Counted from the stretch's first letter, positions 42,987 through 51,468 are shown. The stretch is DNA of 64,000 bases from an uncultured Olsenella sp. (GCA_900316105.1 ONBR01000007.1:32265-96264), one strand, 5' to 3'. Notes: generated by a model from the sequence alone, not told the origin. Translations and numbers: made by a program.

Positions 42987-44780
42987 ATGAAGACCATCGA
43001 CTTCTACACTGGCAAGGAGTTCTATGCCCAGGACTACCTGGGGGCTCATATCGGGGGTGGCGGCGTCACCTTCCGAACTTTTGCGCCCGCGGCCGACTCC
43101 ATAAAGCTCTTGCTCAACGGCGAAGCGTCACCTATGCACAAGGTCGAGGACGGCAACTTCTGGGAGGCCCATGTGCCTGGCGCTGGTGCAGGTGACCGTT
43201 ATGAGTACCGCATCCATCATGCGGGCTCTTGCCAGGACCATGCCGACCCCTATGGCTTTGCCATGGAGCTTCGGCCGGCCCACCGCTCAATCGTTGCGGA
43301 TCTCTCCTACACCTGGCATGACGGGGAGTGGATGGGCTCTCGTGGTGACACTCACGACAAGCCCATGAACATCTATGAGCTGCACCTGGGCTCCTGGCGC
43401 AAGCGTTCTGGAGATCAGCCGAGCGATGACCCTGCAGACTGGTATCGCTACGACGAGCTCGCCCAGCCGCTGGTGGACTACTGCCTGGAGGCTGGCTACA
43501 ACTACGTGGAGTTCATGCCCCTCAACGAGCATCCATTCGATGGGTCCTGGGGCTACCAGCCCACGGGATTCTTTGCCCCTACCAGCCGCTACGGGACGCC
43601 CCAGCAGCTCATGATGCTTGTGGATGCCCTGCACCAGGCGGGCATTGGCTGCATCCTGGACGTCGTGCCCGTGCACTTTGCCACGGACCCCTACGGCCTG
43701 GCCAACTACGACGGTACGGCTCTCTTTGAGTATCCCAATGATGCGGTGGGCGTCTCCGAGTGGGGCAGCCACAACTTCATGTACTCGCGCGGGGAGTCCT
43801 GCTCCTTCATGCAGTCCAGCGCAAACTTCTGGCTGGGCGCCTACCACTTCGACGGCCTACGCATGGATGCCATCAGCCGTATCATCTATTGGCAGGGCGA
43901 CCAGGCTCGTGGCGTGAACGGCAACGCGGTCGACTTCATGCGCAGGATGAACGGTGGCATGAAGTCGCTCAATCCGGGTTGCTTCCTGGTGGCGGAGGAT
44001 TCCACGGACATGCCCGGGACGACAAAGCCTGCGTCCGAGGGCGGCCTGGGCTTTGACTACAAGTGGGACATGGGCTGGATGCACGACACCCTGGACCTCT
44101 TTCAGACCGACCCCTACTTCCGCTCGGGCAACTATCACAAGCTCAGCTTCTCGATGATGTACTTTGCCAACGAACGCTACCTGCTGCCGCTCTCGCACGA
44201 CGAGAACGTCCATGGCAAGGCTACCGTCGCCCAAAAGATGTGGGGCGACTACGAGCTCAAGTTCCCGCAGGCCCGTGCCCTCTATCTCTACATGATGGTC
44301 CACCCTGGAAAGAAGCTCAACTTCATGGGTTCCGAGATTGCACAGCTTCGCGAATGGGACGAGAAGCGCGAACAGGACTGGTTCATGCTCCGCTATCCCA
44401 TCCATGATGCCTTCTATCGCTACTGCAAGGAGCTCAACCACACCTATCTGGACCATCCCGCCCTGTGGGACCAGGATTACGAGGATGCTGGCTTCCAGTG
44501 GCGGCAGGTGGACGATACTGAGCACGTGGTCTATGCCATGGAGCGCAGGAGCCGCGGAGGTGAGCGCCTCCTCTGTGTGCTCAACCTGGCCAACTGTCCC
44601 CAGGAGGACTACAAGCTGGAGGTGCCGGACCTGGGCACGGTGTGCACCCTCCTCGACACCGACTGGGCTCGCTTTGGTGGCTCGACTCCCGATGGTGATG
44701 AGGACGTGCGGGTGGACACGCATGCTGGACGCCTGACACTTACGCTTCCGCCGCTCTCGGGCATCCTGCTCCAGCTGTAA
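42987..44780 (+). CDS. glgB: 1,4-alpha-glucan branching enzyme, second copy
   Basis: A 597-residue GH13 branching enzyme: N-terminal CBM48-like domain (VTFRTFAPAADSIKLLLNG), FDGLRMDAIS with the nucleophile Asp, LVAEDSTDMPG with the acid Glu and SHDENVHGK. It is shorter than the copy at 26904 and has no basic tail, with only distant similarity outside the motifs, so the two probably differ in branch length or partner. GGAGGGA lies 6 nt before ATG 42987. It is separated from mfd by a 420-bp structured gap and is followed by a TGTGACAAA hairpin, so it is likely a separate unit. Confidence 0.93.
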   Translation: MKTIDFYTGKEFYAQDYLGAHIGGGGVTFRTFAPAADSIKLLLNGEASPMHKVEDGNFWEAHVPGAGAGDRYEYRIHHAGSCQDHADPYGFAMELRPAHRSIVADLSYTWHDGEWMGSRGDTHDKPMNIYELHLGSWRKRSGDQPSDDPADWYRYDELAQPLVDYCLEAGYNYVEFMPLNEHPFDGSWGYQPTGFFAPTSRYGTPQQLMMLVDALHQAGIGCILDVVPVHFATDPYGLANYDGTALFEYPNDAVGVSEWGSHNFMYSRGESCSFMQSSANFWLGAYHFDGLRMDAISRIIYWQGDQARGVNGNAVDFMRRMNGGMKSLNPGCFLVAEDSTDMPGTTKPASEGGLGFDYKWDMGWMHDTLDLFQTDPYFRSGNYHKLSFSMMYFANERYLLPLSHDENVHGKATVAQKMWGDYELKFPQARALYLYMMVHPGKKLNFMGSEIAQLREWDEKREQDWFMLRYPIHDAFYRYCKELNHTYLDHPALWDQDYEDAGFQWRQVDDTEHVVYAMERRSRGGERLLCVLNLANCPQEDYKLEVPDLGTVCTLLDTDWARFGGSTPDGDEDVRVDTHAGRLTLTLPPLSGILLQL

Positions 44781-44782
44781 AG

Positions 44783-44813
44783 TGTGACAAAGGGGCCTGG
44801 CTCTTTTGTCACA
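44783..44813 (+). repeat. TGTGACAAA-type hairpin, copy 1
   Basis: TGTGACAAA (44783-44791) and TTTGTCACA (44805-44813) form a perfect stem directly after the glgB stop. Similar hairpins follow mazG and nagB. It may act as a terminator. Confidence 0.7.
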
Positions 44814-44837
44814 TCCTGGGATGGAAAGGAACGCACA

Positions 44838-45731
44838 ATGGCAGACGAAGCACAGGATGACCCGATAATTGCCTCCGCTGAAGAAGTCGACCGGCAGATT
44901 CGCGCCCGTGAGGGAGCACCAGCCTCACATCCCCAGTTTGACCGGCTGGTTCGTACCATCTGGCGTCTTCGCCAGCCCGACGGCTGTCCTTGGGACAAGG
45001 TCCAGACCCATCACACCATCACAAAGAACATGATCGAGGAGGCCTACGAGGCCGTCGATGCCATCGAGGCGGAGGATGTCGTCCACCTCCGCGAGGAGTT
45101 GGGTGACGTCCTCGAGCAGGTTCTCCTACACTCGCAGATTGCCGCTGACTCCCAGGAGTTCGACATCGACGACGTCTGCCGTGAGCTCAACGAGAAGCTC
45201 GTCCGCCGTCATCCCCATATCTTTGGTGACCCCGATGCGGCGGGTGCGGTTGACTCCGAGGGCAAGGTCCTGGACATCTGGGACAAGGTAAAGAAGTCAG
45301 AGCGCGAGGCGAAGGGGAAGACGGTCGACCAGGAGAAGCCCGGGCTCCTGGATAGCGTGCCAAAGTCCCTTCCCGCGCTCATGCAGTGCCAGAAGATCTC
45401 CAAGCGTGCGGCAAAGGCGGGCTTTGAGTGGGATACCGTCCAGGACGTGTGGGACCAGGTGGAAAGTGAGCGTGCGGAGTTCGACGCCGAGGAGCCTGGC
45501 AGCCAGGCTCGTGCAGAGGAGTTTGGCGATATCCTCTTTTCCCTGGTAAACGTGGCGCGACGTGAGGGGATTGATGCCGAGGAGGCCCTGGCTGCGTCCA
45601 ATCGCAAGTTCCGTCGTAGGTGGGCCGTCATCGAAGGGGCATGCCGCGAGCGTGGCGTGGAGCCAGAAGACCTCTCAACCGCCGAGCTCAATGAGCTCTG
45701 GAGTGCCGCCAAGGCTGACGAGTGTTCCTGA
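44838..45731 (+). CDS. mazG: MazG-type nucleoside triphosphate pyrophosphohydrolase
   Basis: A 297-residue protein with two all-alpha MazG domains. The first has RLRQPDGCPWDKVQTHHT and the EEAYEAVDAI metal-binding helix with the ELGDVLEQ Asp/Glu pair; the second has AEEFGDILFSLVNVAR. It hydrolyses (d)NTPs to monophosphates, limiting misincorporation or moderating the stringent response. ATG 44838 follows GGAAAGGA at 7 nt. It lies between two TGTGACAAA hairpins, so it is probably transcribed on its own. Confidence 0.93.
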   Translation: MADEAQDDPIIASAEEVDRQIRAREGAPASHPQFDRLVRTIWRLRQPDGCPWDKVQTHHTITKNMIEEAYEAVDAIEAEDVVHLREELGDVLEQVLLHSQIAADSQEFDIDDVCRELNEKLVRRHPHIFGDPDAAGAVDSEGKVLDIWDKVKKSEREAKGKTVDQEKPGLLDSVPKSLPALMQCQKISKRAAKAGFEWDTVQDVWDQVESERAEFDAEEPGSQARAEEFGDILFSLVNVARREGIDAEEALAASNRKFRRRWAVIEGACRERGVEPEDLSTAELNELWSAAKADECS

Positions 45732-45732
45732 G

Positions 45733-45763
45733 TGCGACAAATCCTTCAGAGGGTTTTGTCACA
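45733..45763 (+). repeat. TGTGACAAA-type hairpin, copy 2
   Basis: TGCGACAAA and TTTGTCACA pair directly after the mazG stop, with an AATCC/GGGTT inner stem. It is related to the copies at 44783 and 61013. Confidence 0.7.
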
Positions 45764-45830
45764 TCCCGATAAAGTTGGAGATTCGGACGGCTACGCGGCG
45801 AGGCTTTGGTATAACTATAGAAAGCAACAT

Positions 45831-45848
45831 TGCCCGTCCGTGGACGGG
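45831..45848 (+). promoter_or_regulatory. leader hairpin before the DivIC-like gene
   Basis: GCCCGTCC and GGACGGGC form an 8-bp stem with a 2-nt loop, about 40 nt before the start codon. A TATAAC-like -10 lies at about 45811, so the hairpin would be in the 5' leader. Confidence 0.4.
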
Positions 45849-45886
45849 CTTCAGCCCAAAACGAAATTAAGACGAAGCAGAGTGGC

Positions 45887-47191
45887 ATGAGCGGAATTTC
45901 CCAACAACAGGTGGGTGCTCCCCAGCGCACCGGCGAGACCGTAGCTACGGCGACTGTCGTGGCTCGATCTGGTGCGTCGCGAGGCGTCCGTCCGCATCAG
46001 CGTCCCACCAGGCGGATGCGTACGGCGAAGATCCAGAACAAGCCACTAAAGACTGTGGGTGAATTCGACGACGACGAAACCTTCGGCTGGAGGAGTGGCG
46101 AGGATGCGGGTGCCTCCTCTGAAAACGCCCCAGGAAAAGGTGTCGTTGTGAGCTTCGTGCCCCGCTCGGGTTCCAGGCGCGCGACGTCCCCGACCAATGC
46201 ATGCGAGGCCATCGAGCCCGACGCGATCGAGCTTGAGGTTGAGGGTACGGGAGCCGCGGCGAGCGCCGATGCGGCAAGCGCATCCGTTCCCGTCCTCGTA
46301 ACTAGGGTTACAAATCCTGCCAAGGCGCCTGAGCTCGTAGAGGTCGTCTCTGCGCCAGAGGCACCGTCCAATCCTGCCGTGCCTGGAAGTCCTGCTGGAG
46401 AGGCTAGACCAAGGCGTTCCCGTCCCACCAGGCGCACGCGTGAGTCCGTGCGGAACGCAAGTCACGGGCTGACCATTCCAGAAGAGAACGATGAGCCTGA
46501 CGGTAGGGAGGGCCGTGCTCGGGCCAGCCGTTGCGAGCTGGACCCTGTCCCCGTGGCGCCTTCAATCGCGCCCCTTGCCGATGCCGATCAGGCTCCCGTG
46601 GACGAGCCCGGCCCGGCTCGCGGCCATCGTGGCGAAGCGAGGCAAAAGAATCCCCATCGTCCCCTGCCCAACCCCATAGACATTGCTTCGGGTATTGCGC
46701 ATGGCCTTGTCTCGCTCAAGGACTGGCTGTTGGGCCACCCCCGCTTCGGCCTTGCCCTGGGCGTCATCGCCCTGGTCCTTGTTGCCCTCTATGGTCCTGC
46801 CCAGAGCTATTACGTGGCGGTTCGCAGGGGGGAGATCCTTCAGGCGAAGTACGACCAGATCGACAGCGAGAATACCACCCTCTCCAACGATGTGGCCCGT
46901 CTCCAGACCGAGGAAGGTATCAAGGAAGAGGCCGCGAAAAGGGGCTATGTGGACCCCGATGACATTGCTGTCGACGAAGACGCCGACGCGAAGAATTCGA
47001 CTTCCAAGGAGTCGGCTTCCAAAGGGTCGACGACTGCGGTTGAGGCTTCCCAGCCCAGCATGGGCTCCGTGGTGGACGACCCCAAGACTGACCCCTCGGC
47101 CCCAAAGCACTACCAGGACAGCCGCGACTGGAAGACGACCCTCCTCGACGACGTCTTCCTCTTTGATCCGGAGGCAACATGGAACGAGTAG
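45887..47191 (+). CDS. septum formation initiator family protein (FtsB/DivIC-like) with long N-terminal extension
   Basis: A 434-residue protein. Residues 1-~270 are low-complexity, Ala/Pro/Arg/Glu-rich and probably disordered. One membrane helix (FGLALGVIALVLVALYG, about 292-310) is followed by an extracytoplasmic coiled coil (IDSENTTLSNDVARLQTEEGIKEEAAKRGYVDPDD), the hallmark of FtsB/DivIC, which bridge FtsL and FtsQ in the divisome. Family members are usually ~100-250 residues, so the cytoplasmic extension is large. The ribosome-binding site at ATG 45887 is weak (GCAGAGTGG). The ppx start lies inside its last codons, a 13-nt overlap. Confidence 0.85.
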   Translation: MSGISQQQVGAPQRTGETVATATVVARSGASRGVRPHQRPTRRMRTAKIQNKPLKTVGEFDDDETFGWRSGEDAGASSENAPGKGVVVSFVPRSGSRRATSPTNACEAIEPDAIELEVEGTGAAASADAASASVPVLVTRVTNPAKAPELVEVVSAPEAPSNPAVPGSPAGEARPRRSRPTRRTRESVRNASHGLTIPEENDEPDGREGRARASRCELDPVPVAPSIAPLADADQAPVDEPGPARGHRGEARQKNPHRPLPNPIDIASGIAHGLVSLKDWLLGHPRFGLALGVIALVLVALYGPAQSYYVAVRRGEILQAKYDQIDSENTTLSNDVARLQTEEGIKEEAAKRGYVDPDDIAVDEDADAKNSTSKESASKGSTTAVEASQPSMGSVVDDPKTDPSAPKHYQDSRDWKTTLLDDVFLFDPEATWNE

Positions 47192-48171
47192 CCTGCATTG
47201 ACATCGGGACGGTAACCGTCCGCCTTGCCGTTGCGGATGTCGAGGACTCCCATGTCGTGCGCATGATGAAACGCTCTACCATCTGCAACCTGGGTGAGGG
47301 CCTCTCGGCTACCGGAATGATCGGCGAGGAGGCTCGCGGGCGCGTCGTCGGTTGCGTGGACGCCTATCTGCAGATGGCTCGTGGTGCCGATGCGCACAGG
47401 ATATGCTGCACGCTCACCTCTGCTGCGCGCGACGCATCAAACTCCCAGCTGCTCCTGGATGACCTGACAAAGCGTGGCATCCATCCCCAGATCATCGCTG
47501 GCGAGGTGGAGGGTTCCCTCACCTTCCTGGGCGTCGCCCAGGACTTCGTGGGCAGGCGCATTCTTGTCGCCGACAATGGCGGAGGCTCCACCGAGCTGGC
47601 TGTGGGCTCCCTGGACGGGGGGCATGGCCTGCGCATCGATGGAGTGCACTCCACCGACGTCGGCTGCAGACGCATCACAGAGCGCTTCCTTTCCAAGAGT
47701 GAGATTCCCTCACAGGCGGATCTGGCGGCAGCTCGTGACTTTGCCCGCGAGCTCTTTCAGCCCGTTATCCAGAGGGAGGGCATTCTCCGTGAGGAGAGCC
47801 GGCCGGAGCGACTGGTGGTCACTGGTGGTACGGCTACCAGCCTGGTTGCCATGCACAAGGAACTCGAGCCCTACGATTCCTCCCAGGTTCACCTGGCAAG
47901 CCTGTCCCGCGCCCAGGTCGAGGACCTGACTGCGAAGCTGGCTTCGCTCACAGTGGCGGAGCGTGCGGAGCTTCCGGGACTTCAGGCAAAGAGGGCTCCC
48001 GTCATTCTCGCCGGTGCACTTGCCATAGCCGAGCTGATGGCACAGACCCACTTCGACGAGCTTACGGTCAGCGAGAGCGACCTGCTCTTTGGCCTGTCCA
48101 TCTGCGCCGGCAGAACGGTCAGGGGAGAGGGACTTCCCTTTGACTGGAAGGTTCAGCTGAGCGATATCTAG
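47179..48171 (+). CDS. ppx: Ppx/GppA phosphatase family protein
   Basis: A 330-residue member of the ASKHA-fold exopolyphosphatase/guanosine pentaphosphatase family. The phosphate-1 loop ACIDIGTVTVRLAVAD, VADNGGGSTELAVG and VTGGTATSL mark the nucleotide-binding fold. It degrades polyphosphate or pppGpp; the short form lacks the HD-like C-terminal domain of E. coli Ppx. GGAGG lies 5 nt before the ATG, inside the upstream gene, so translation is coupled to the DivIC-like protein. Confidence 0.9.
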   Translation: MERVACIDIGTVTVRLAVADVEDSHVVRMMKRSTICNLGEGLSATGMIGEEARGRVVGCVDAYLQMARGADAHRICCTLTSAARDASNSQLLLDDLTKRGIHPQIIAGEVEGSLTFLGVAQDFVGRRILVADNGGGSTELAVGSLDGGHGLRIDGVHSTDVGCRRITERFLSKSEIPSQADLAAARDFARELFQPVIQREGILREESRPERLVVTGGTATSLVAMHKELEPYDSSQVHLASLSRAQVEDLTAKLASLTVAERAELPGLQAKRAPVILAGALAIAELMAQTHFDELTVSESDLLFGLSICAGRTVRGEGLPFDWKVQLSDI

Positions 48172-48230
48172 GCATAGGAGATGCGGCGCTGCCATCATGC
48201 GTGCTAAGCTGTATCCCAGGCTTTGGCTAT

Positions 48231-48315
<85 letters not shown>

Positions 48316-48325
48316 CAAAAAAGAA

Positions 48326-48352
48326 GCGGCCCACCAAGGTGGGTCGCTTTTC
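48326..48352. terminator. bidirectional terminator between convergent tRNAs
   Basis: GCGGCCCACC (48326-48335) pairs with GGTGGGTCGC (48338-48347). TTTT follows on the plus strand and TTCTTTTTT on the minus strand, so it can serve tRNA-Leu and tRNA-Glu alike. Confidence 0.85.
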
Positions 48353-48359
48353 GTGTCGA

Positions 48360-48434
48360 TGGTGCCCCCAACGAGATTCGAACTCGTGTCGTCGCCTTGA
48401 AAGGGCGATGTCCTAACCATTAGACGATGGGGAC
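48360..48434 (-). tRNA. tRNA-Glu (TTC)
   Basis: On the minus strand, acceptor GTCCCCA/TGGGGGC, anticodon loop CTTTCAA giving TTC, GAGTTCGAATCTC T-arm and encoded CCA. A TATACT -10 lies at 48450-48445. Confidence 0.95.
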
Positions 48435-48454
48435 GCAGGCAGTAAGTATATCAG

Positions 48455-48470
48455 ACGCAAGCGCTTGCGT
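48455..48470. promoter_or_regulatory. 16-bp LacI-type operator-like palindrome
   Basis: ACGCAAGCGCTTGCGT is a perfect palindrome with the central CG and the GCAAGCGCTTGC core of many LacI/CcpA-family operators. It lies just upstream of the tRNA-Glu -10 box and 216 nt upstream of the GntR-transketolase gene. Confidence 0.55.
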
Positions 48471-48628
48471 GTGGGTCACTTCCGTCTGGGGTAAAACTGG
48501 CTCATCGCGTCCACGGGTCTTCCCGCCCCGCGCTTTATAGATGGTCGCTTTGGTTCCCTATCTCTAGCACTTGCTGGGCAATTATTAGATTATGTCTGAT
48601 TCATTATCGCCTTGTCTTACAATGCCAT

Positions 48629-48647
48629 GACATGTATACAATATGTC
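48629..48647. promoter_or_regulatory. candidate autoregulatory operator of the GntR-transketolase gene
   Basis: GACAT and ATGTC flank a TGTATACA palindrome (48633-48640), and TACAAT (48637-48642), a plausible -10, is inside it. HutC/UTRA-type GntR proteins often bind TGTATACA-like palindromes, so this is a good candidate for the protein encoded 40 nt downstream. Confidence 0.55.
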
Positions 48648-48686
48648 TAGAACTATCTGTCCATCATCTGTATAGGGAGTGACGAC

Positions 48687-50489
48687 ATGGCGCGCCAGGA
48701 GGTGTTCTTTCCAACACCAGAGGCTCTGGGAAATGCCGCGGGGGAAAATGAGGAATCTCTCTCGGGGGACGAGGCTACCCCCCTGTACGTACAACTCCAG
48801 ATGATCCTGCGAAACAAGATTGACTCGCACGAGTGGCAGCGTGGCCAGGCGATTCCCTCTGAGGCGGAGCTCTGCGAGCAGTTCAACGTGAGCCGTGGCA
48901 CGGTCCGACGGGCAATCCGCCTGCTTGCCGAGTCGGGCTATCTGGTCACGCGCAAGGGCAGCGGCACGTTCGTGGCAGACGGAGGCATTCGTAGGCCTGC
49001 TTCTCGCAGTCCCCTCTCGTTTGCTGCCATCCTACGCGAAAAGGGAATGGAGTTCTCTACGAAGGTCCTCGAGCTCGAGGTTCTTCGTGCACCTCGCTCC
49101 GTTGCCGCGCGCCTGAACATCGTCCAGGACAGTCCGGTCATGTTCATGCGAAGGGTCCGCTACGTCGCGGGCTCGCCCGTGATCTGTCAGGAGAGCTGGT
49201 CGGTGCTCAGCTCCTGTCCCGGTCTGGAGGACTCGGACTTTACGAGCGAGTCGCTCTTTGATGCAATCGAGCGCTGTTCCAGCCACGCCATCGGCTCCTC
49301 GACCGTCCACTACTCCGCGGTGCCCGCCGACAAGGACCATGCACAGCTCCTGGACTGCGGCATCGGAGACGCCCTCCTGGTTCTGGAACAGGACGTCCGC
49401 TTGGACTTGGGCGCCACGATCGAATGGAGTCTCGCATGGCTCAAGCCCGGGACCCAGGTGGTCTCGGAGTCGCTGCAAGACCAGTTCGCCCCAGGTAGGC
49501 TGGACGTCAATAAGCTCAAGCGTCGCTATACGGTGGGACAGAGCGGTGTTGCCAAGGCTGGCGCCCGTGTTGCTCCCGGCTCCCAGGGCGATCCCGCCTA
49601 CGAGGGGTTCGAGCCTGACCACGAGGGAGACGAGGAGCTGCGCTTGCGTCTGGAGAAGGACGCCCGAACAGTGCGCGAGAACATCATCAGGAGGTCCCGT
49701 CGCTACGAGGGCACGCCGCTCAGAATCGAGGACGCCCTCTCCCTGGCAGACATCGTCTCGGTTCTCTTTGGCCATGCGATGGATACGGGCAAGCGACATG
49801 ACATCCGATGGGATGACCGCGACCGCTTCATCCTTTCCAAGGCGTATACCTCGGTGCTCATCTATCCGGCCATGGTCGACGCCGGCATCATCAGCCAGGA
49901 GGACCTGGACAAGGCCTTCTTTGGGCCCAGCGCCGTTCGCGTGAGCTCGAGCCGGCATGGGGTCCTGCGAGACATCGAAGGCTCCAGCCCTGGCATGGGC
50001 TTGGGCTATGCCGCTGGCGTCGCCCTGGCACTGAGGAGACGCCACTCGAAGGGGCATGTCTTTTGCCTGGTGGGGGCCAGCGACTGCAGCGAGGGTGCCA
50101 TCTGGGAGTCGGCAAACTTCGCAGGCTCCATGGGGCTTTCGAACCTCTGCGTGATCGTCGATGACAACGAGCCCCATGCCAAGGGTACCGAGATGCGAAA
50201 GCTGGACAACAACATGCTCCAGCAAAAGTTCGCCTCCTTTGGCTTTGACACGGCTGCTGTCGACGGACATGAGGTCCTGGCCCTCTCTGAGGCCCTTAGC
50301 GTGCGGTCGGACAGGCCCTGGGCGATCATCGCGCACACGGCGATGGGCGGCCCCATCACCGTCGGCGCTGATGACTCCCAGGATGGCCGGGCATCGAATG
50401 GCTCGGCGGGAAAGACGGACGAGTCCGGGCGCAAGCTGTCCCTGAGCGACCTGGACGAACTCGTGAGGGAGATGAACCATGACCTCTAG
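48687..50489 (+). CDS. GntR/UTRA transcription factor fused to degenerate transketolase N-terminal half
   Basis: A 600-residue fusion. Residues ~30-98 are a GntR winged helix (PLYVQLQMILRNKI, IPSEAELCEQFNVSRGTVRRAI, GSGTFVADGG). Residues ~110-265 are a UTRA ligand domain. After a ~40-residue linker, residues ~315-590 resemble the thiamine-diphosphate half of two-subunit transketolases (RDRFILSK, GSSPGMGLGYAAGVALAL, EGAIWESANFAGSMGLSNLCV). Key positions are altered: SKGHA is SKAYT, GDG is GAS, and the SGHPG and WHG His motifs are missing; the Asn of VDDN remains. GGGAG precedes the ATG. The end overlaps the next gene by 11 nt. I infer a regulator using a pseudo-transketolase as sensor or partner-binding module. 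Confidence 0.88.
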   Translation: MARQEVFFPTPEALGNAAGENEESLSGDEATPLYVQLQMILRNKIDSHEWQRGQAIPSEAELCEQFNVSRGTVRRAIRLLAESGYLVTRKGSGTFVADGGIRRPASRSPLSFAAILREKGMEFSTKVLELEVLRAPRSVAARLNIVQDSPVMFMRRVRYVAGSPVICQESWSVLSSCPGLEDSDFTSESLFDAIERCSSHAIGSSTVHYSAVPADKDHAQLLDCGIGDALLVLEQDVRLDLGATIEWSLAWLKPGTQVVSESLQDQFAPGRLDVNKLKRRYTVGQSGVAKAGARVAPGSQGDPAYEGFEPDHEGDEELRLRLEKDARTVRENIIRRSRRYEGTPLRIEDALSLADIVSVLFGHAMDTGKRHDIRWDDRDRFILSKAYTSVLIYPAMVDAGIISQEDLDKAFFGPSAVRVSSSRHGVLRDIEGSSPGMGLGYAAGVALALRRRHSKGHVFCLVGASDCSEGAIWESANFAGSMGLSNLCVIVDDNEPHAKGTEMRKLDNNMLQQKFASFGFDTAAVDGHEVLALSEALSVRSDRPWAIIAHTAMGGPITVGADDSQDGRASNGSAGKTDESGRKLSLSDLDELVREMNHDL

Positions 50490-51468
50490 TGAGTTGCTCA
50501 TCAGCGCACGTGACGCAAACGCGTTGGCGTCGCTGTCTCATGTCGAGGTGCTCGAGGAGGTCGTGAGCGAGCTCGCAAAGCGTGATGAGGACCTGACCAT
50601 AGTGACCGCGGGTCTGAGCGACCAGTGGGGCCTTGACCAGTTTGGGGGCCTGCAGCCTGGTGCCTACGTCCAGTGCGGACAGGGCGAGCAGAACCAGGTG
50701 GAAGTGGCCTCTGCCTTGGCCAACGAGAGCTTTACGGTACTGGCGCCGTCGCGAGCCTCGCTGATAGTCTCGCGCTCCTTCAATCAGCTCTATACGAATC
50801 TGGGCATGATGGCGTCCCCCGTGATTCTGGTGGGGATGAACTGCGGCTGCGACGCCTCCATTCTGGGTCGCAACCACATGGCCCTGGAGGACATAGCCTG
50901 CATGAGGCAGGTGCCCGGCCTTTTGGTGGCCAGTCCCTCGGACAACGCGGAGTTTGCGGCCATCCTCCTGGAGCTTGCCGAAGACCCCCGTCCCGCCTAC
51001 GTGCGCATGAACGAAGCCCATGGGGCAAACCTGCATCCGAATGGGGTCGGTCACATCCGCGGTCGTGCCCAGCTCCTGCTCAGGCCCCCTGCAGGCGGCT
51101 CTGAGGTCTCCTTCGTGACCTGCGGGACCATCACGTCCGCCGTCTTGGAGGCGGCTCGCATGCTGCATGCCTATGGCGTCCAGAGCGAGGTTCTGGAGAT
51201 GGCGACCATCAACCCCCTGGACTACGTTCCTCTGGACCAGCTGTCCGCGAGGAAGCTCATCGTGACGGTGGAGGAGCATGGGGTGACGGGTGGCCTGGGC
51301 TCGGCAGTGGCCGAGCACCTGGCTCGCAGGGGCAACCACCCGGCGGTCCTGCGCATGGGCGTTCCGCCCTATCTTGTAGAGACGGACGACCCGGCGCACG
51401 TGTTGAAGAAGGCCGGCCTGGATGCCCATGGCATCGCCAATCGCGTCCTGAGCGCCTTGGATTCCTAG
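50479..51468 (+). CDS. transketolase C-terminal subunit-like protein
   Basis: A 329-residue protein matching the pyrimidine-binding and C-terminal domains of two-subunit transketolases. VQCGQGEQNQVEVASAL keeps the catalytic Glu of the GIAEQNM motif, NHMALEDIACMRQVPGLLV keeps the conserved His, and the C-terminal domain has VEEHGVTGGLGSAVAEHLA. The complementary N-terminal half is not free-standing but fused to a GntR regulator in the overlapping upstream gene (ATGACCTCTAG overlap, GAGGGAG ribosome-binding site). Because that half lacks cofactor residues, this may be a structural partner rather than an active enzyme, unless it pairs with another transketolase subunit elsewhere. Confidence 0.87.
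   Translation: MTSSELLISARDANALASLSHVEVLEEVVSELAKRDEDLTIVTAGLSDQWGLDQFGGLQPGAYVQCGQGEQNQVEVASALANESFTVLAPSRASLIVSRSFNQLYTNLGMMASPVILVGMNCGCDASILGRNHMALEDIACMRQVPGLLVASPSDNAEFAAILLELAEDPRPAYVRMNEAHGANLHPNGVGHIRGRAQLLLRPPAGGSEVSFVTCGTITSAVLEAARMLHAYGVQSEVLEMATINPLDYVPLDQLSARKLIVTVEEHGVTGGLGSAVAEHLARRGNHPAVLRMGVPPYLVETDDPAHVLKKAGLDAHGIANRVLSALDS

Noticed and set aside
48687..50489. The GntR-transketolase fusion as two genes with a missed stop or internal start
   Set aside because: No Met codon or ribosome-binding site exists between the UTRA domain and the transketolase part, the linker is continuous, and both domains read in one frame. A sequencing error cannot be excluded without relatives but is not suggested by the sequence.
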